A stretch of DNA of 64,000 bases. Origin: Mycolicibacterium sp. P9-64. GTDB lineage: Bacteria; Actinomycetota; Actinomycetes; Mycobacteriales; Mycobacteriaceae. Position 1 is the first letter of the stretch. Each line of letters opens with the position of its first letter. Shown here one piece after another: positions 8,947 to 17,154 of the stretch. The stretch is from contig NZ_NPKO01000006.1 of assembly GCF_008329605.1 (NCBI RefSeq), positions 186,001-250,000 of the forward strand. Reading direction: 5' to 3'. The notes beneath the pieces were generated by a model that did no database searches, was not told the origin of the DNA, and worked only from the letters and a program-made list of their open reading frames with translations. Made by a program: the position numbers and the translations under genes.

Positions 8947-9420
8947 TCAGCTGGGTACGTCGATCTGCTCACGGAGGATGTCACCGTGACCGGCGTGCCT
9001 GGCGAATTCTTGGATCATCAGGAGCAAGGTCCAGCGCATGCTGACGACGCCCTCGCGGGGACTCTCCTTGGTGTCATCGAGGTCGAAACGAGAGGCTATC
9101 TCTCGTGAGCGTTGGCTTGCGCGTTCGAGCTCGGCGATGACCTCGGCCAGCGACTCGTCGTCGGCGACCGCGAAAGTGCCCTCGTCGCGTCGCGAGTAGC
9201 CATCGCATTCGGCTTCGTCCAGCTCCGCCCAGAATCGCTGGAACCAAATCCTCTCCGCGCCGGCGGCATGCTTGATCAACGAGATCGGCGTCGTCAAGGA
9301 CGCAACGAGTCGTCGGCGGGCATCGGCATCGGATAGGCCGCGGACGGTCTCGATGAGTGCTCTGCGGTTCTCGTCGAGCATGTTCTCGATGAGCTCACGT
9401 TCAGATCCATTGGTAATCAT
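8947..9420 (-). CDS. DinB-like / DUF664 family protein
   Basis: This is a 157-residue four-helix-bundle protein of the DinB/mycothiol-dependent superfamily. Likely metal-binding histidines are in TTPISLIKHAAGAE near residue 50 and near the C terminus in EFARHAGHGDILREQID, which is the usual DUF664 ending. Such proteins use mycothiol or bind a metal; the reaction is unknown. It stands alone, convergent with the permease gene, with no obvious operon partner. Confidence 0.8.
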   Translation of the reverse strand: MITNGSERELIENMLDENRRALIETVRGLSDADARRRLVASLTTPISLIKHAAGAERIWFQRFWAELDEAECDGYSRRDEGTFAVADDESLAEVIAELERASQRSREIASRFDLDDTKESPREGVVSMRWTLLLMIQEFARHAGHGDILREQIDVPS

Positions 9421-9630
9421 GGGGTTTTACTTCTCTCGGTGGTAGCGGGTACGACGAAGTGCCCGGAGCTCGGTGAGCGACGGGGGATGAGGGAGGTTTG
9501 GTCCACTCTCCTAGTTGGCGGAATGTGCAATGGCGCGGCCGCCAGGGATGAATGTCCCCGCCCTGAAGCGTCTCAGAGAAGGACAGCCCATCCCACCGTC
9601 GTCGAGTACGGCGCCTCAGAGGAGAAGATC

Positions 9631-10545
9631 ATGAGCTTGGACAACATTTCGCATCTCGGTAGCCAGGGGGTCGACGAGTTGGTTCCGTCGCGCTACGCGC
9701 TGCAGGTTGGTGACCTCGACGTGTTGGTGATCAGCGATGGAGTGCTACCGATTACGGCGCCGACGTTGGCTCACAACGCCGATTCGGCCGACCTGGCGTC
9801 GTGGTTGAAGGACATGTTCCTGCCGCCGGACGTGCTCGACTGGCCGCTGAACGTGGCCGTAGTGCGAAGCGGCAACCAGACCGTGCTCATCGACTCCGGC
9901 CTGGGGCTGGAGTTCCCCGGCTTCCCGCGGGCCGGGCAGTTGGCCCTGCGGTTGGAAGCGGCGGGCATTGCCCCCTCATCGGTGACCGACGTCGTGCTCA
10001 CCCACTTGCACATGGATCACATTGGTGGGCTGCTCGGCGACGGACTGCGGGAGCGGCTGCGTCCCGATCTGCGCGTCCACGTCGCGGCAGCCGAGGCCGA
10101 GTTCTGGGAGGCGCCCGACTTCTCCAAAACCGTCATGCCCGCCCCGATACCGGACGTTCTCCGCAAGACTGCCTCGAAGTTCTTGGTCGAGTACGACAGC
10201 ATGTTGCGGCCGTTCGACACGGAGTACGAGGTGGCGCCTGGCGTGTTGGTCACCCGCACCGGCGGTCACACACCGGGGCACAGCATCGTGCGTCTTGCGT
10301 CGGGCAGCGATCGACTGACGTTCGCCGGCGACGCCGTCTTCCAGGTTGGATTCGACAATCCGGAGTGGTTCAACGGATTCGAACACGATCCCGAGGAGTC
10401 GGCCCGCGTGCGCGTGCGTCTCCTACAGGAGCTGGCGGCGACCGGCGAGTCCCTCGTCGCGACCCACCTGCCGTTCCCATCCGTCTGCCACGTAGCAGTT
10501 GCCGGTGACGGCTTTCGGTGTGTCCCGGCGGTCTGGGACTACTGA
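9631..10545 (+). CDS. metallo-beta-lactamase-fold hydrolase
   Basis: This 304-residue cytosolic enzyme carries the dinuclear metal motif HLHMDHIGG, a second metal histidine in GGHTPGHSIV, and FAGDAVFQ with the bridging aspartate. Relatives include quorum-quenching lactonases and other ester or lactone hydrolases. I chose the ATG at 9631 because GAGGAG lies seven bases upstream; a GTG-initiated extension to 9439 would cover low-complexity intergenic DNA. The substrate is unknown. Confidence 0.85.
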   Translation: MSLDNISHLGSQGVDELVPSRYALQVGDLDVLVISDGVLPITAPTLAHNADSADLASWLKDMFLPPDVLDWPLNVAVVRSGNQTVLIDSGLGLEFPGFPRAGQLALRLEAAGIAPSSVTDVVLTHLHMDHIGGLLGDGLRERLRPDLRVHVAAAEAEFWEAPDFSKTVMPAPIPDVLRKTASKFLVEYDSMLRPFDTEYEVAPGVLVTRTGGHTPGHSIVRLASGSDRLTFAGDAVFQVGFDNPEWFNGFEHDPEESARVRVRLLQELAATGESLVATHLPFPSVCHVAVAGDGFRCVPAVWDY

Positions 10546-10549
10546 CCGT

Positions 10550-10756
10550 CCCTCGTGCGTCGTGCGGAGTGACCCGGTAGGCGATCTCGAAAAGAGCTCC
10601 CTGGTCTTCGAATTGGTGGTTGTGCGGGCCGAGGTTGATCTCGTCGGCCCGCACAACCAGCATTCCGCGGCGGTGGTGGCCATGGCTGGAGAGCATGCGA
10701 ACGAGACCGGGGGCCGCTCGAAGCCGTCGAGGCGAGGATCACCAGATCCGAGCTAG
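10550..10756 (-). pseudogene. possible remnant of a coding region (unidentified)
   Basis: This spacer between the metallo-hydrolase and the next minus-strand gene keeps, in one minus-strand frame, strongly GC3-biased codons encoding a plausible stretch (LVRMLSSHGHH, then DEINLGPHNHQF, then ALFEIAYRVTP). No start, family match or sensible end can be seen. The frame continues into the antisense of the metallo-hydrolase gene. It may be a decayed gene end; I cannot name it. Confidence 0.25.
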
Positions 10757-11025
10757 CCGCCGCCCGTGTTGATGTTCGACGACAGCGTGATGAAGGAGCC
10801 GTTCTTCCACACGCCCCAGCGGCCACCCCACATGGACGTCCACACGACGGGCTCGTTGAGCCAGAAGTCGGCAGTCTTCTTCGGTGCGTTCGGTGGCGGC
10901 ACCTCGCCCACGACGGGAGCTGGCGGCGGAGGCGGATCGGCGCTCGCCGGTGCGGCGCCGAGCACGGCCGCGGTGAGCCCACCTGCAATGGCAAGGGCTG
11001 ACATCGTGGACTTGATCATGGTCAT
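10753..11025 (-). CDS. small exported protein with WGGRWG motif
   Basis: This 90-residue protein has a Sec signal peptide (hydrophobic core ALAIAGGLTAAVLGAA, cleavage after PASA near residue 30), a short Pro-rich linker and a compact C-terminal domain rich in tryptophan and glycine (VVWTSMWGGRWGVW, ending SSNINTGGG). GGAG lies about nine bases upstream of the ATG. It looks like one of the small secreted proteins conserved in mycobacteria. No function is known to me. It is monocistronic. Confidence 0.75.
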   Translation of the reverse strand: MTMIKSTMSALAIAGGLTAAVLGAAPASADPPPPPAPVVGEVPPPNAPKKTADFWLNEPVVWTSMWGGRWGVWKNGSFITLSSNINTGGG

Positions 11026-11159
11026 GTGTATGACTCCAGCGTTGAGGCGGCATCCGACTACTTAGTAGACATAACCATGTTACGGGATGGCGAAACGCTG
11101 CTACGAACGGTTGGGTTTCACCGGCACCCACGAGGGCTTCCAGATGAGCCCGTGAGCGG

Positions 11160-12575
11160 TCAGGCCACGATGGTCGGGCGGCGCTGCCCCGCGTTCGTGA
11201 CCCGTTCGATGGCATGCGCGACGGCCAGCGCCCCCAGGTCATCGCGCGGCGGGGCGACCACCTGAACGCCGATTGGCAACCCGTTCGTCGAGAATCCGAC
11301 CGGTACCGCCGTGGCCGGGCATTCGGTGGCCGACACGAAGTACGCGGCCTTCATCCATGCCAGGTAGTTCTCCATCGGAACACCGGCGATACTGTCCGGA
11401 TACTCGAGGTCGGCGTCGAACGGCAGCGCCTGGCATGACGGCAGCACCAGGGCGTCGTACTCACCGAAGAACGCCAGCGCCCGGTTGTAGAGTGCACCGC
11501 GCAATGCGCCGGCGCGGGCGACGTCGGAACCGGTCAACGCGCGCCCGTGCGCAACGTTGGATTGAATTGCCTGCTTGACCAACTCGGGTGATTGGTCGAC
11601 CAGTTGGCCGAAGACCTGCGCGTAGTTGAGCGCCCGGAGCGTGGTGAAGACCTCGTCCGCGCCGGTGAAGTCCATGCTGGCGCGCGTCACCGTCGCACCG
11701 AGGTCGGTGAGCGTCGCGATCTGCTCCTCGACCGCCGCCGCGACTTCGGGATCGACGACGACCGTCCCGCCAAGGTCGGCAGACACGGCGATCCGCAAGC
11801 CGTCGAGCCGGCCGGACAACGCGACGTCGAAGGTCGAACCAGGCTCGGGCAGCGACACCACCGGACGCGGATCGGGGCCCGCCTGGACGGACAACAACAG
11901 TGCGGCATCGGCCACCGTCCTGCCCATGGGTCCCTGAACCGGCAGCGTGAACCACGGGTCCTGCGTCGGCCAGGTGGGAACCCGGCCTGGCGATGGCCGG
12001 TGGCCGACGACGTTGCAGAACGACGCGGGATTGCGCAGCGAACCACCCATGTCACTGCCATCGGCCAGCGACACCATCCCGCACGCCAGCGCCGCGGCGG
12101 ACCCGCCGCTGGAGCCGCCCGCCGACCGATCGAGCGCATACGGATTGCGGGTCAACCCGAAGACCGTGTTGAACGTGTGCGACCCGGCCCCGAACTCCGG
12201 GGTGTTCGACTTGCCGACGATGATCGCGCCCGCCGCTCGCATCCTGGCGACGAGCAGTTCGTCGTCGTCGGGAACGAAGTCGGCCAGCGCGGGTGAGCCG
12301 TACGTGGTGCGCATCCCCGCGGTGGCGTGCAGATCCTTCACCGCAAGGGTGAGTCCGTGCAGCGGGCCCAGTAGCCGCCCGGCGGCGAACGCCTGGTCGG
12401 CGGCGTTCGCGGCGTGCTCGGCGGCTTCGGGATCGAGGGTGACGATGGCGTTTACCTGGCCGTTGGTGTCCTCGATCCGGGCGAGTGACGCGGCGAGCAG
12501 TTCCCGCGCAGACAGCTCGCCCTTCTGGATCAACGCCGATTGCTCCGTCGCAGACAGGTCGCACAGGCTGGTCAT
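11160..12575 (-). CDS. amidase (amidase-signature family)
   Basis: This 471-residue Ser-cisSer-Lys hydrolase cleaves amide bonds. The catalytic lysine is in LAVKDLHAT (K80), the cis-serine is in the Gly/Ser-rich SAGGSSGGSA (about S155), and the nucleophile is in GSDMGGSLRNPA (about S179). Length fits the family. The ATG at 12575 follows no clear ribosome site; longer in-frame extensions run antisense through the carboxylesterase gene and are spurious. It is divergent from the carboxylesterase, with about 70 bp between the starts. The substrate is undetermined. Confidence 0.9.
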   Translation of the reverse strand: MTSLCDLSATEQSALIQKGELSARELLAASLARIEDTNGQVNAIVTLDPEAAEHAANAADQAFAAGRLLGPLHGLTLAVKDLHATAGMRTTYGSPALADFVPDDDELLVARMRAAGAIIVGKSNTPEFGAGSHTFNTVFGLTRNPYALDRSAGGSSGGSAAALACGMVSLADGSDMGGSLRNPASFCNVVGHRPSPGRVPTWPTQDPWFTLPVQGPMGRTVADAALLLSVQAGPDPRPVVSLPEPGSTFDVALSGRLDGLRIAVSADLGGTVVVDPEVAAAVEEQIATLTDLGATVTRASMDFTGADEVFTTLRALNYAQVFGQLVDQSPELVKQAIQSNVAHGRALTGSDVARAGALRGALYNRALAFFGEYDALVLPSCQALPFDADLEYPDSIAGVPMENYLAWMKAAYFVSATECPATAVPVGFSTNGLPIGVQVVAPPRDDLGALAVAHAIERVTNAGQRRPTIVA

Positions 12576-12644
12576 GGTCGCATCGTATCCGGCGTTTCGG
12601 CGCGTAGAACGGACCAAGAACATCCGACGAGAAGAGTGAGGATC

Positions 12645-14081
12645 ATGGCTGGTGTCGAATCCCAAACCGTGGCTACCGACCGGGGCACGGTCAGGGGTGC
12701 CGTCGAGGGGAAGGCGGTCTGCTTCCGTGGAATCCCCTACGCCGCATCGCCTATCGATGACCTGCGCTTCGCGCCGCCTCGGCAGCACCCCGGGTGGACC
12801 GACGTGCGCGACGCGGTTCGGTCCGGGCCGGCCGTCCCGCAGGGGCCATCCCGGCTGGAAAGGGTGATGGGACGACGTGTTCCGGACTGGAATGAGGATG
12901 GGTGCCTCACGCTCAACGTCTTCTGCCCATCGAACGCCAGGGACGACGCGCGGCCAGTCCTGGTGTGGTTCCACGGCGGCGGTTTCACCAGCGGCTCGGG
13001 CGGATGGGACTGGTACGACGGCGCACTGCTCGCCGCGCTCGGCGACATCGTGGTGGTCACCGCCAACTACCGGGTGGGGCCGCTCGGCTACCTGTACCTG
13101 CCGGAGATCGGCGCCGACAACCTCGGGCTCCAGGATCAGGGCGCCGTGCTGCGCTGGGTGCACGACAACATCGCCGAGTTCGGCGGCGACCCGGATGTGG
13201 TGACGGTCGGCGGGCAATCCGCAGGCGCGTACTCGGCCATGTCACTGGCACTCGACGAGTCGACATCGGGTCTGGTCACCCGCGTGCTGTTGGAGAGCGG
13301 TCCATGGGGCCTGCCGCCGCAGGACCCGCAGAATGCCGCCCAGAACGCCGAGACGTATTTGAGCTTGCTCGACGTGCCAGGCGGTCCGGATGCCGGAAAA
13401 TGGCTGCGCGCCTTGCCAGCTGAGCAACTGCTGTCGGCCTATGGGCAGCTCGCGGCGCACCTCGGCCGCCCCGGGAACGTGGCTCCCCCGATGTATCCGG
13501 TGGTTGGTGGCACCGGTGTTCCCGCCGCGTGGGATCAGGGACTCGGGAGCGGTGCTCTGCACGGCAAGGCCGTGCTGATCGGAACCACCAGGGACGAGAC
13601 GACGGCGTTCTTCGGTTTCGACCCGCGCATCCAAGACCTCACCGCGGCGGGCGCGCTGGACGTGCTCACCGAAGGGCTGGGTGGACGAGCCAAGGAGGCC
13701 TACCAGCGCCACGCTGCGCAACTGCCGAACGCCACGCCCGCACAGATCTTCACCGCGGTCCAGACCGACGCGATCTTTCGCGACGGGGCACTCGAGATCG
13801 CCGCTCACCATGCGGCAGGCGGCAACCCCGCGTACGTCTATCAGTTCGACCGCGCCCCAGCAGACGACGAGCACGCCCTCGGCGCCACCCACTGCAGCGA
13901 GCTGCCGTTTCTCTTCGGCACGTTCGACGCCTACCCGGACAGTGCGATGCTCGGGCAGCCGGGCGACGCCGAACGTGCTCTGGGGCAACGCCTTGCGAGC
14001 GCCGTGGCGCAGTTCGTCGCCGCCGGGTCGATCAGCGAGTGGCCGGACTATTCAACCGGGCACGTCCAATACCTCACCTGA
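12645..14081 (+). CDS. type-B carboxylesterase/lipase
   Basis: This 478-residue alpha/beta hydrolase is of the carboxylesterase family. The nucleophile serine is in VGGQSAGAYSAM (S192), the acidic residue is in GTTRDETTAFF, and the catalytic histidine is in GATHCSELPFLFG. The oxyanion segment is WFHGGGFTSGSG, and the N-terminal GIPYAASPIDDLRFAPP is diagnostic. GAGTGAGGAT precedes the ATG. No signal peptide is present, so it is probably cytosolic. Its last 8 bp overlap the end of the convergent hydrolase gene. Confidence 0.9.
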   Translation: MAGVESQTVATDRGTVRGAVEGKAVCFRGIPYAASPIDDLRFAPPRQHPGWTDVRDAVRSGPAVPQGPSRLERVMGRRVPDWNEDGCLTLNVFCPSNARDDARPVLVWFHGGGFTSGSGGWDWYDGALLAALGDIVVVTANYRVGPLGYLYLPEIGADNLGLQDQGAVLRWVHDNIAEFGGDPDVVTVGGQSAGAYSAMSLALDESTSGLVTRVLLESGPWGLPPQDPQNAAQNAETYLSLLDVPGGPDAGKWLRALPAEQLLSAYGQLAAHLGRPGNVAPPMYPVVGGTGVPAAWDQGLGSGALHGKAVLIGTTRDETTAFFGFDPRIQDLTAAGALDVLTEGLGGRAKEAYQRHAAQLPNATPAQIFTAVQTDAIFRDGALEIAAHHAAGGNPAYVYQFDRAPADDEHALGATHCSELPFLFGTFDAYPDSAMLGQPGDAERALGQRLASAVAQFVAAGSISEWPDYSTGHVQYLT

Positions 14082-14823
14082 CCATCGCGCCGAGATGCCG
14101 GGCAAAGAACCGGGTGTCGATCCGGCCATCCGCGGGCACCTCGTGATGACCACCCGGGAAGGCCAGAAGTACCTTGTCCGCCGAGGCGAAGGCGTCGAAC
14201 AACTCGAGACCGACCTCGCGGGGAATCTCCTTGTCGTCCAACGGCAACAGGTACTCGAGCGGGATGGTTACTCGCTTGGCTGCCTCCAGCAGGGTGTCGT
14301 GCGCGGATGCCCAACCGAAGACCGCGGCGGCGATCCGGGGCTCGGTCGCCGCCAGCGGTATGCCGATGGCACTGGCCAACGACGCGCCGGAGTAGCCGAT
14401 CAGGGCATGGGCGCCGATCTCCGGCAACGCGAGCAAGGCGTCGATGGTGGCCTGCCACTCCGGGACTGCGCGTTCGGCCACAGATGCGCCGTAGTCGGCG
14501 AGGATTCGGCCGAATTCGCCAGCGCCCGCCTCCCTGGCCCGACGGAACTCGTCAATCAGGCGTTGGTCCTTGCTGTTTCGTGGCCTGTCACCATGGCCGG
14601 GCGCATCGATGGACGCGACGTGGAAACCGTGTGTGATCACCAGGGCATGGGCCCGAGCGACGTGGGGCGGGGCCTTCTTGTCCATGCCGCCGGGGTGACC
14701 CGCCAGGATCAGGGGCGCGCTGTCGGCACCGGATTCCGGTGACCACAGCACGCCCGCGACGTCGTCCAGGGTGAAGGTGCGTTCGATGACGCCGTTCGAT
14801 GATGTCGTGGAGGTGATGTTCAT
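14074..14823 (-). CDS. alpha/beta hydrolase (dienelactone-hydrolase-like)
   Basis: This 249-residue serine hydrolase has the oxyanion segment ILAGHPGGMDKK, nucleophile elbow IGYSGASLAS, an acidic residue in LLPLDDKEIPRE and a C-terminal histidine in FPGGHHEVPADG. AAAGG precedes the ATG at 14823; an upstream in-frame ATG at 14868 lacks one. No lid domain is seen. The substrate is unknown. Confidence 0.82.
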   Translation of the reverse strand: MNITSTTSSNGVIERTFTLDDVAGVLWSPESGADSAPLILAGHPGGMDKKAPPHVARAHALVITHGFHVASIDAPGHGDRPRNSKDQRLIDEFRRAREAGAGEFGRILADYGASVAERAVPEWQATIDALLALPEIGAHALIGYSGASLASAIGIPLAATEPRIAAAVFGWASAHDTLLEAAKRVTIPLEYLLPLDDKEIPREVGLELFDAFASADKVLLAFPGGHHEVPADGRIDTRFFARHLGAMVR

Positions 14824-15009
14824 GGTGTTGCCTTTCGGGATGCCTCGTTGAGGGGCTCCCGGCGACACCTATGTCAATCGCCCGACCGTGAACACGAGTG
14901 GGAGCACCCACATGATTCGACGTTCATGGGTCTCACCTCCTCGCGCGATGTCACGGTCCGGCGCACGCTATCAAGAGGGACCGAACCCCGTCCAACCCTT
15001 TTCCTGGGG
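14824..15009. other. intergenic region, no recognisable feature
   Basis: These 186 bases hold the upstream region of the alpha/beta hydrolase and the tail of the barstar unit. I see no gene, repeat or clear palindrome. Confidence 0.4.
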
Positions 15010-15330
15010 TTACCTGAGGTGCAATGTGACTCCGACATCGTCGAAGACGTCCACTACCGCCTCGAAGAACGTGCCCTGCCCGCGCCGCACGTCCTTCAGG
15101 TGGCGCCGCGCTGAGTCGCTGTGCTCCCACTCGAACTCGAAGGGCCGATCCTCCGGGGTACCGAATCCGCCGCGCAGACAATCGGCCAGCGCGTCGAGAT
15201 TCTTTCCGAAGTATCCCCCCGGACCGTTGACGGAACGTCCAATCTCTCGATAGAAGTCGTTGACCGACTTGATCTTTCGCCCGTCGACGCGAAAGGTCAC
15301 GGGTTCGTCTGAGGTCGGCTGCGGTGTCAT
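15010..15330 (-). CDS. barstar-family RNase inhibitor (immunity protein)
   Basis: This 106-residue protein has the barstar fold signature: the strand and helix FRVDGRKIKSVNDFYREIG, then the loop GPGGYFGKNLDALADCLRGG that plugs the RNase active site (barstar Y29-N33-L34-D35-D39 region). It ends with a typical FFEAVVDVFDD helix. It starts inside the last codons of the RNase gene (ATGA overlap), so toxin and inhibitor are made from one transcript, toxin gene first. Its role is to neutralise the RNase inside the producing cell. Confidence 0.9.
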   Translation of the reverse strand: MTPQPTSDEPVTFRVDGRKIKSVNDFYREIGRSVNGPGGYFGKNLDALADCLRGGFGTPEDRPFEFEWEHSDSARRHLKDVRRGQGTFFEAVVDVFDDVGVTLHLR

Positions 15331-15773
15331 CGTTGCCCTCCCGCGTCAGGTATCAGACAGAACGAGTCATAGTGGTCTGCGGTGTAGAAGTACTGAGGCG
15401 GCTTGGTCAAGGGCGTTCCACCGGTGATGATGCGCCGTGTCGACCGGTTCTTGGCACCCGGGGTGATCACGGTGTACTCGTGGTAGTAGCCCTTGGCCTG
15501 GTTGGGGAGGTGGCCCTCGCGGTTGCCGAACACGACACCGTCGTTGCGCGGAAAGGGAAATGGGCCACCTGCGTGGATGCTCCGGACGGTCTCAGCCGCT
15601 TGAGGCGGCAGGGTGGTCAGTGCGCACGTCGACATGCCGGCTGCGGGTTCCGAGGTAGGTGCGGGAGCGGCGGGGCTGGACGAATCGGATCCGGTCGTGC
15701 GGAACAGGGCCCATCCGCCGACGATCACGACGAACGCGACGACGGCGACGAGCGCGTACCTGTTTCGTCCCAT
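15327..15773 (-). CDS. membrane-anchored or secreted barnase-like ribonuclease
   Basis: This 148-residue protein has a single hydrophobic segment at residues 7-24 (uncleaved anchor or signal), a Ser/Pro/Ala linker, and a microbial N1/T1/barnase domain from residue 50. Catalytic residues align with barnase: E99 (YYHEYTV) with E73, R110 or R113/R114 with R83/R87, H134 (ADHYDSF) with H102; the NREG motif is at 84-87. Cys50 and Cys139 bracket the domain and could form a disulfide. It should cleave RNA after guanosine. Export plus a coupled barstar points to an extracellular toxin, or a nutritional RNase made safe in the cytosol. Confidence 0.9.
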   Translation of the reverse strand: MGRNRYALVAVVAFVVIVGGWALFRTTGSDSSSPAAPAPTSEPAAGMSTCALTTLPPQAAETVRSIHAGGPFPFPRNDGVVFGNREGHLPNQAKGYYHEYTVITPGAKNRSTRRIITGGTPLTKPPQYFYTADHYDSFCLIPDAGGQR

Positions 15774-15819
15774 CGACGCTCCTCGTCATCGGGTCACTGT
15801 CGATCCCATCATCGCAGGC

Positions 15820-17154
15820 CTATGCCGATCGACCGTCGGCTACGGCCTCACCGGGGAATCGCAGTCCCAGTCGTTCCCGCAAAGTCGACGGTCGGTCGTC
15901 GCGATGGAACAGCCCGCGTTCCTTGAGAATCGGGACGACGAGGGTGGCAAAATTCTCCAGGTCGACGACGGTGTCGGCAGGCATGATGGTGAAGCCGTCG
16001 GCCGTCCCATCTCGGTACCACGACTCGAGATCGTCTGCGATCCGTTCGGCCGACCCCACCAGAAGTCGGTGCCCCGAGCCTCCTGCTCCCCCGATGACGA
16101 GTTCCCGTGGAGTGCGAGGGCCTTCCGCGATCAGCGCTCTGGTCGACGCACTGAATCCGGCTGAGAAGGCCGCTGCCGGAACCACGTCAGGTAGGTCGGA
16201 TGGTGCAATTGGATCGTCAGGGCCGAACGCCCCTTCGGGAAGGCCGAGGTTCACGAGCAGCTCGGCGGTGAGGCGCTCGATGGGCAACGTTGCGTAGAGC
16301 CGCTCTGCGCGTGCACGAGCCTCGGACTCGGTCGCGGAAACCAGCACCACGACGCCCAGCGACACCTTGACGTCGTCGGGTCGCCGGCCAGCCGCCGCAG
16401 CCCGCTGACGAATGTCGGTACGGAAGGCCACCGCCTTCGCCTGAGTCTGAGCGACGGTGAACACGACATCAGCGAAGTCGCCAGCGAGCTTCAGACCGCC
16501 CTCCGACCCACCGGCCTGGACCAGCACCGGACGTCCTTGCGGGCCGGGTGCGACGGGGAGCGGGCCGGCCACGGCGAAGAATTCCCCCTGGTGATCGATG
16601 GCGTGCACCTTCGACGCGTCGGCGTAGCGGCCGGACTCCTTGTCCGCGACCAACCAATTTGGTTCCCAGCTGTCCCACAACCGGGTGACCACGTCGAGGA
16701 ACTCCCAGGCGCGGCGGTACCGGGTCTCCTTGTCCGGATGAACGGGGAGCCCGAAATTCGCTGCCGCAGCCGGGGTTGCGGTGGTCACGATGTTCACCGC
16801 GGCGCGACCCTTGGTGACGTGATCGAGGGTCTGAAACCGACGGGCCAGGTTGTAGGGCGAGTTGTACGTCGTCGAGCTGGTGATCACCACCCCGATGTTC
16901 TTCGTCGTCGCCGCCACATGACCGAGCAGCACCAGCGGATCCAACCCCGTCCCCGGCGCTTCGTCGATCGCATTGCCCAGCGCCGGTCCGTCGCCAAGGA
17001 ACACCGCGTCGAGTCCGGCCTCCTCGGCAATCCGAACAAGGCCGGTGAAGTGATCGATGTCGACGTACGCGAGCGGATCGGCATGCGGCAGGCGCCAGGC
17101 ATGGCGGAAGTGCCCGGGCGTCATGAGGGAGACGATCAGGTGGACGCCACTCAT
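15820..17154 (-). CDS. NtaA/DszA-type FMNH2-dependent monooxygenase
   Basis: This 444-residue luciferase-like monooxygenase belongs to the nitrilotriacetate/dibenzothiophene-sulfone branch. It begins with LIVSLMTPGHFRHAWRLP, followed by DAVFLGDGPAL and the family segment SSTTYNSPYNLARRFQTLDHVTKGR. WNxVTT is changed to VNIVTTA. Later blocks are GRPVLVQAGGSEGG and the C-terminal DGFTIMP. The enzyme needs reduced FMN from a separate reductase, which is not encoded in this cluster. It is the last gene of the 12-gene operon, starting in an ATGA overlap with the preceding gene. Expected role is oxygenative C-S or C-N cleavage. Confidence 0.88.
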   Translation of the reverse strand: MSGVHLIVSLMTPGHFRHAWRLPHADPLAYVDIDHFTGLVRIAEEAGLDAVFLGDGPALGNAIDEAPGTGLDPLVLLGHVAATTKNIGVVITSSTTYNSPYNLARRFQTLDHVTKGRAAVNIVTTATPAAAANFGLPVHPDKETRYRRAWEFLDVVTRLWDSWEPNWLVADKESGRYADASKVHAIDHQGEFFAVAGPLPVAPGPQGRPVLVQAGGSEGGLKLAGDFADVVFTVAQTQAKAVAFRTDIRQRAAAAGRRPDDVKVSLGVVVLVSATESEARARAERLYATLPIERLTAELLVNLGLPEGAFGPDDPIAPSDLPDVVPAAAFSAGFSASTRALIAEGPRTPRELVIGGAGGSGHRLLVGSAERIADDLESWYRDGTADGFTIMPADTVVDLENFATLVVPILKERGLFHRDDRPSTLRERLGLRFPGEAVADGRSA

